16,337 bases of DNA. Origin: JBNLBT01 sp050303435. GTDB taxonomy: Bacteria; Pseudomonadota; Gammaproteobacteria; Xanthomonadales; Marinicellaceae. A program made the position numbers and the translations under genes. The notes beneath the pieces were generated by a model, which saw nothing but the letters and a program-made list of their open reading frames with translations, made no database searches and was not told the DNA's origin. Positions 15,252-16,337 of the stretch are shown piece by piece; the first letter of the stretch is position 1; every line of letters starts with the position of its first letter. The DNA lies in the NCBI GenBank assembly GCA_050303435.1, contig JBNLBT010000072.1:1-16337 (forward strand), in the 5' to 3' direction.

Positions 15252-15491
15252 CTAGAAAACCGGGCTGATGTCAATGGTGATCACGCAATCGGGATCCGAT
15301 TCGTCGTGTTCCTCAAGTGACAGGTCGTGATAATTCGGGCATTGGGCGTCGGTTCTCACGTCGTACAACTCGCCGTTGTGGTAACAATGGTAGACGTATT
15401 CAACCGGTGTGTGCGGGTCCTCAACAATGCGCGCCTGAGCGGAAAATAGTGCCGCGCCCAGACACCACGCAATCCAGGTCCTGTGTTTCAT
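15252..15491 (-). CDS. Small secreted protein, CYHN/DPDCVITI family, member B
   Basis: The ATG at 15491 (MKHRTWIAWC) is preceded by GAGAGAGACAGAGG and starts a clear signal peptide ending near AQA-RI (residue 20); the ORF is open further upstream, but those codons lie before or across a promoter-like element. 79 residues. The conserved part is YHCYHNGELYDV (Cys36), CPNYHD (Cys51) and HDESDPDCVITI (Cys69). The first two Cys are 14 residues apart in both paralogs, and the second and third are 17 apart here versus 18 in member A. The gene points the same way as member A and away from the six-Cys peptide genes on its other side. Function is unknown. Confidence 0.75.
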   Translation of the reverse strand: MKHRTWIAWCLGAALFSAQARIVEDPHTPVEYVYHCYHNGELYDVRTDAQCPNYHDLSLEEHDESDPDCVITIDISPVF

Positions 15492-15525
15492 GCCTCTGTC
15501 TCTCTCCATCTGATTGTGTGGTGCC

Positions 15526-15554
15526 ATGTTACGACGATGCGCACACAGACGCAA
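15526..15554 (-). promoter_or_regulatory. Candidate promoter for the CYHN pair
   Basis: On the minus strand TTGCGT (15549-15554) and TAACAT (15526-15531) are 17 nt apart, with the -10 about 34 nt upstream of the ATG at 15491. Matches to consensus are moderate (three and four of six). Position and spacing are right; the hexamers alone would not be convincing. Confidence 0.4.
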
Positions 15555-15746
15555 TGCCTTGTCGATGATGTGATGTTTTTTGTCGCCAGAGTGTTTTTTT
15601 CAGGCGTTCCTGCGCGGATTTCAGTCGCGTCCGTCATCACCCCTGCGCGACCCTAGCGGCTATGCTGGACGGGTCGAAGCATCGACAACACAAGCGCACG
15701 GCCCTCAGCGCCGTGATGTAAAACACAAGAAAAAAGAGGAACCAAG

Positions 15747-16037
15747 ATGAAAAAATTTGCATTTGCACTGGCCCTGTGTCTGGGCTTGATGGGCGCGGCC
15801 GCCGCCGACACAACCCCAGCTGAATTTGACGCGTTGCAACACTGGATGAGCACTGGCGCTGAAACCACGACGCTGACCCTGGCACAGGGCAAAGAGGGCT
15901 TTGGCCCGGGCGCGTGCTACCGCAATTGCCGCGCGGCGTACTCAGGCTGCGTCAACGGTGGCAACTCTGAGCCGTATTGCCAGGCCCAGTTCAGCGACTG
16001 CATCGAACGCTGTCCGTTCGGCGCGGCCACGCCTTGA
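15747..16037 (+). CDS. Small secreted six-cysteine peptide, mirror CX3CX6CX9CX6CX3C pattern (1)
   Basis: 96 residues with a strong ribosome site (AGAGGA) seven nt before the ATG. A signal peptide ends near AAA-D (residue 20), followed by a Thr/Ala-rich linker (about 21-55). The C-terminal core has Cys at 57, 61, 68, 78, 85 and 89, so spacings read 3-6-9-6-3 and are symmetric. This fits two antiparallel helices cross-linked 1-6, 2-5 and 3-4, like alpha-hairpinin or twin-CX3C (CHCH-like) folds; the fold is inference. Export to the oxidising periplasm would allow the disulfides. It is followed 37 nt later by a paralog, so they form an operon. A structural, antimicrobial or signalling role is possible; I recognise no named family. 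Confidence 0.8.
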   Translation: MKKFAFALALCLGLMGAAAADTTPAEFDALQHWMSTGAETTTLTLAQGKEGFGPGACYRNCRAAYSGCVNGGNSEPYCQAQFSDCIERCPFGAATP

Positions 16038-16074
16038 TTGACTTTGTGACAGCACCTTCCAAGAGGAATTTACA

Positions 16075-16335
16075 ATGATAAAGACAACAACACTTTGTGC
16101 CCTGATGCTGGCTGCATTCACTGCCGCAGCGAGCGACGATGCGGCCCGCCTGGCGGTCAATGATCCCCTGTTGCTGGCCGAAGCCGGGCACAGCACGCCG
16201 CTGTGGCAGAGCCAGGCGCCGGCCAGCTCCACCTGCCGACGCGATTGCCGGATTCAGTACGATCTGTGCAAAGCCGCGGGCAACCCGCCGCCGCAGTGCA
16301 TCCAGGAGCACTTTGATTGCCTTGAACTGTGCTGA
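16075..16335 (+). CDS. Small secreted six-cysteine peptide, mirror CX3CX6CX9CX6CX3C pattern (2)
   Basis: 86 residues, complete to a TGA at 16333-16335, with AGAGGAA before the ATG as in its paralog. The signal peptide ends near AAAS (residue 20). The Cys residues lie at 54, 58, 65, 75, 82 and 86, giving spacings identical to the first peptide (3-6-9-6-3). Almost no other core residues are shared (CRRDCRIQYDLC versus CYRNCRAAYSGC; CIQEHFDC versus CQAQFSDC), so the spacing is under selection. The protein ends on the last Cys. Linker and core are otherwise polar. More members may follow beyond the right edge. Confidence 0.8.
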   Translation: MIKTTTLCALMLAAFTAAASDDAARLAVNDPLLLAEAGHSTPLWQSQAPASSTCRRDCRIQYDLCKAAGNPPPQCIQEHFDCLELC

Positions 16336-16337
16336 AG

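Noticed and set aside
15555..15746. Promoter for the six-cysteine peptide operon
   Set aside because: TATGCT at 15661 and TGTAAA at 15717 resemble -10 boxes, but no -35 at proper spacing was found.

Overview
The window looks like a chromosomal segment of a Gram-negative, probably gammaproteobacterial, organism. The reasons are lipoprotein and Sec signal peptides, AlgZ/LytS-type kinases paired with LytTR regulators, and moderately high GC with a low-GC accessory patch. A Xanthomonadales- or Marinicella-like source is only a guess. No rRNA, tRNA, CRISPR array, transposase or integrase was recognised.

Layout. (1) Positions 1-4270 hold a mosaic of small genes, all on the minus strand: lipoproteins, one small protein resembling TriTu-type immunity proteins, unknown cytoplasmic proteins and several broken reading frames. 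Two low-GC genes each abut a start-less, GC-richer fragment, and at least two other genes look frameshifted. This resembles an eroding island of polymorphic or immunity-like genes. (2) Positions 3941-4719 hold a GNAT acetyltransferase translationally coupled to a small membrane protein. (3) Positions 4828-6312 encode a secreted protein with a thioredoxin-like domain lacking CxxC and a C-terminal endostatin/C-type-lectin-like domain. (4) Positions 6469-10315 hold two complete LytS/AlgZ-type kinase plus LytTR regulator pairs, placed tail to tail with 3 bp between their stops. (5) Positions 10709-14785 encode one giant hybrid two-component protein with two putative seven-bladed propellers, a Y_Y_Y domain, a membrane segment, histidine kinase, receiver and AraC-type DNA-binding domain. 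(6) Positions 14842-16335 hold four small secreted proteins in two unrecognised paralogous families. One family carries CYHN and DPDCVITI motifs. The other has a mirror-symmetric six-cysteine pattern, CX3CX6CX9CX6CX3C.

How the genes may work together. The right three quarters are rich in envelope sensing: two membrane kinases and a one-protein sensor-to-promoter system. They sit beside secreted binding or structural proteins (the lectin-like protein and four small Cys-containing proteins). A plausible but unproven reading is that some of these secreted proteins are outputs of the neighbouring regulators. The strongest candidate for something undescribed is the pair of adjacent small-protein families at the right end, especially the mirror-symmetric cysteine peptides.
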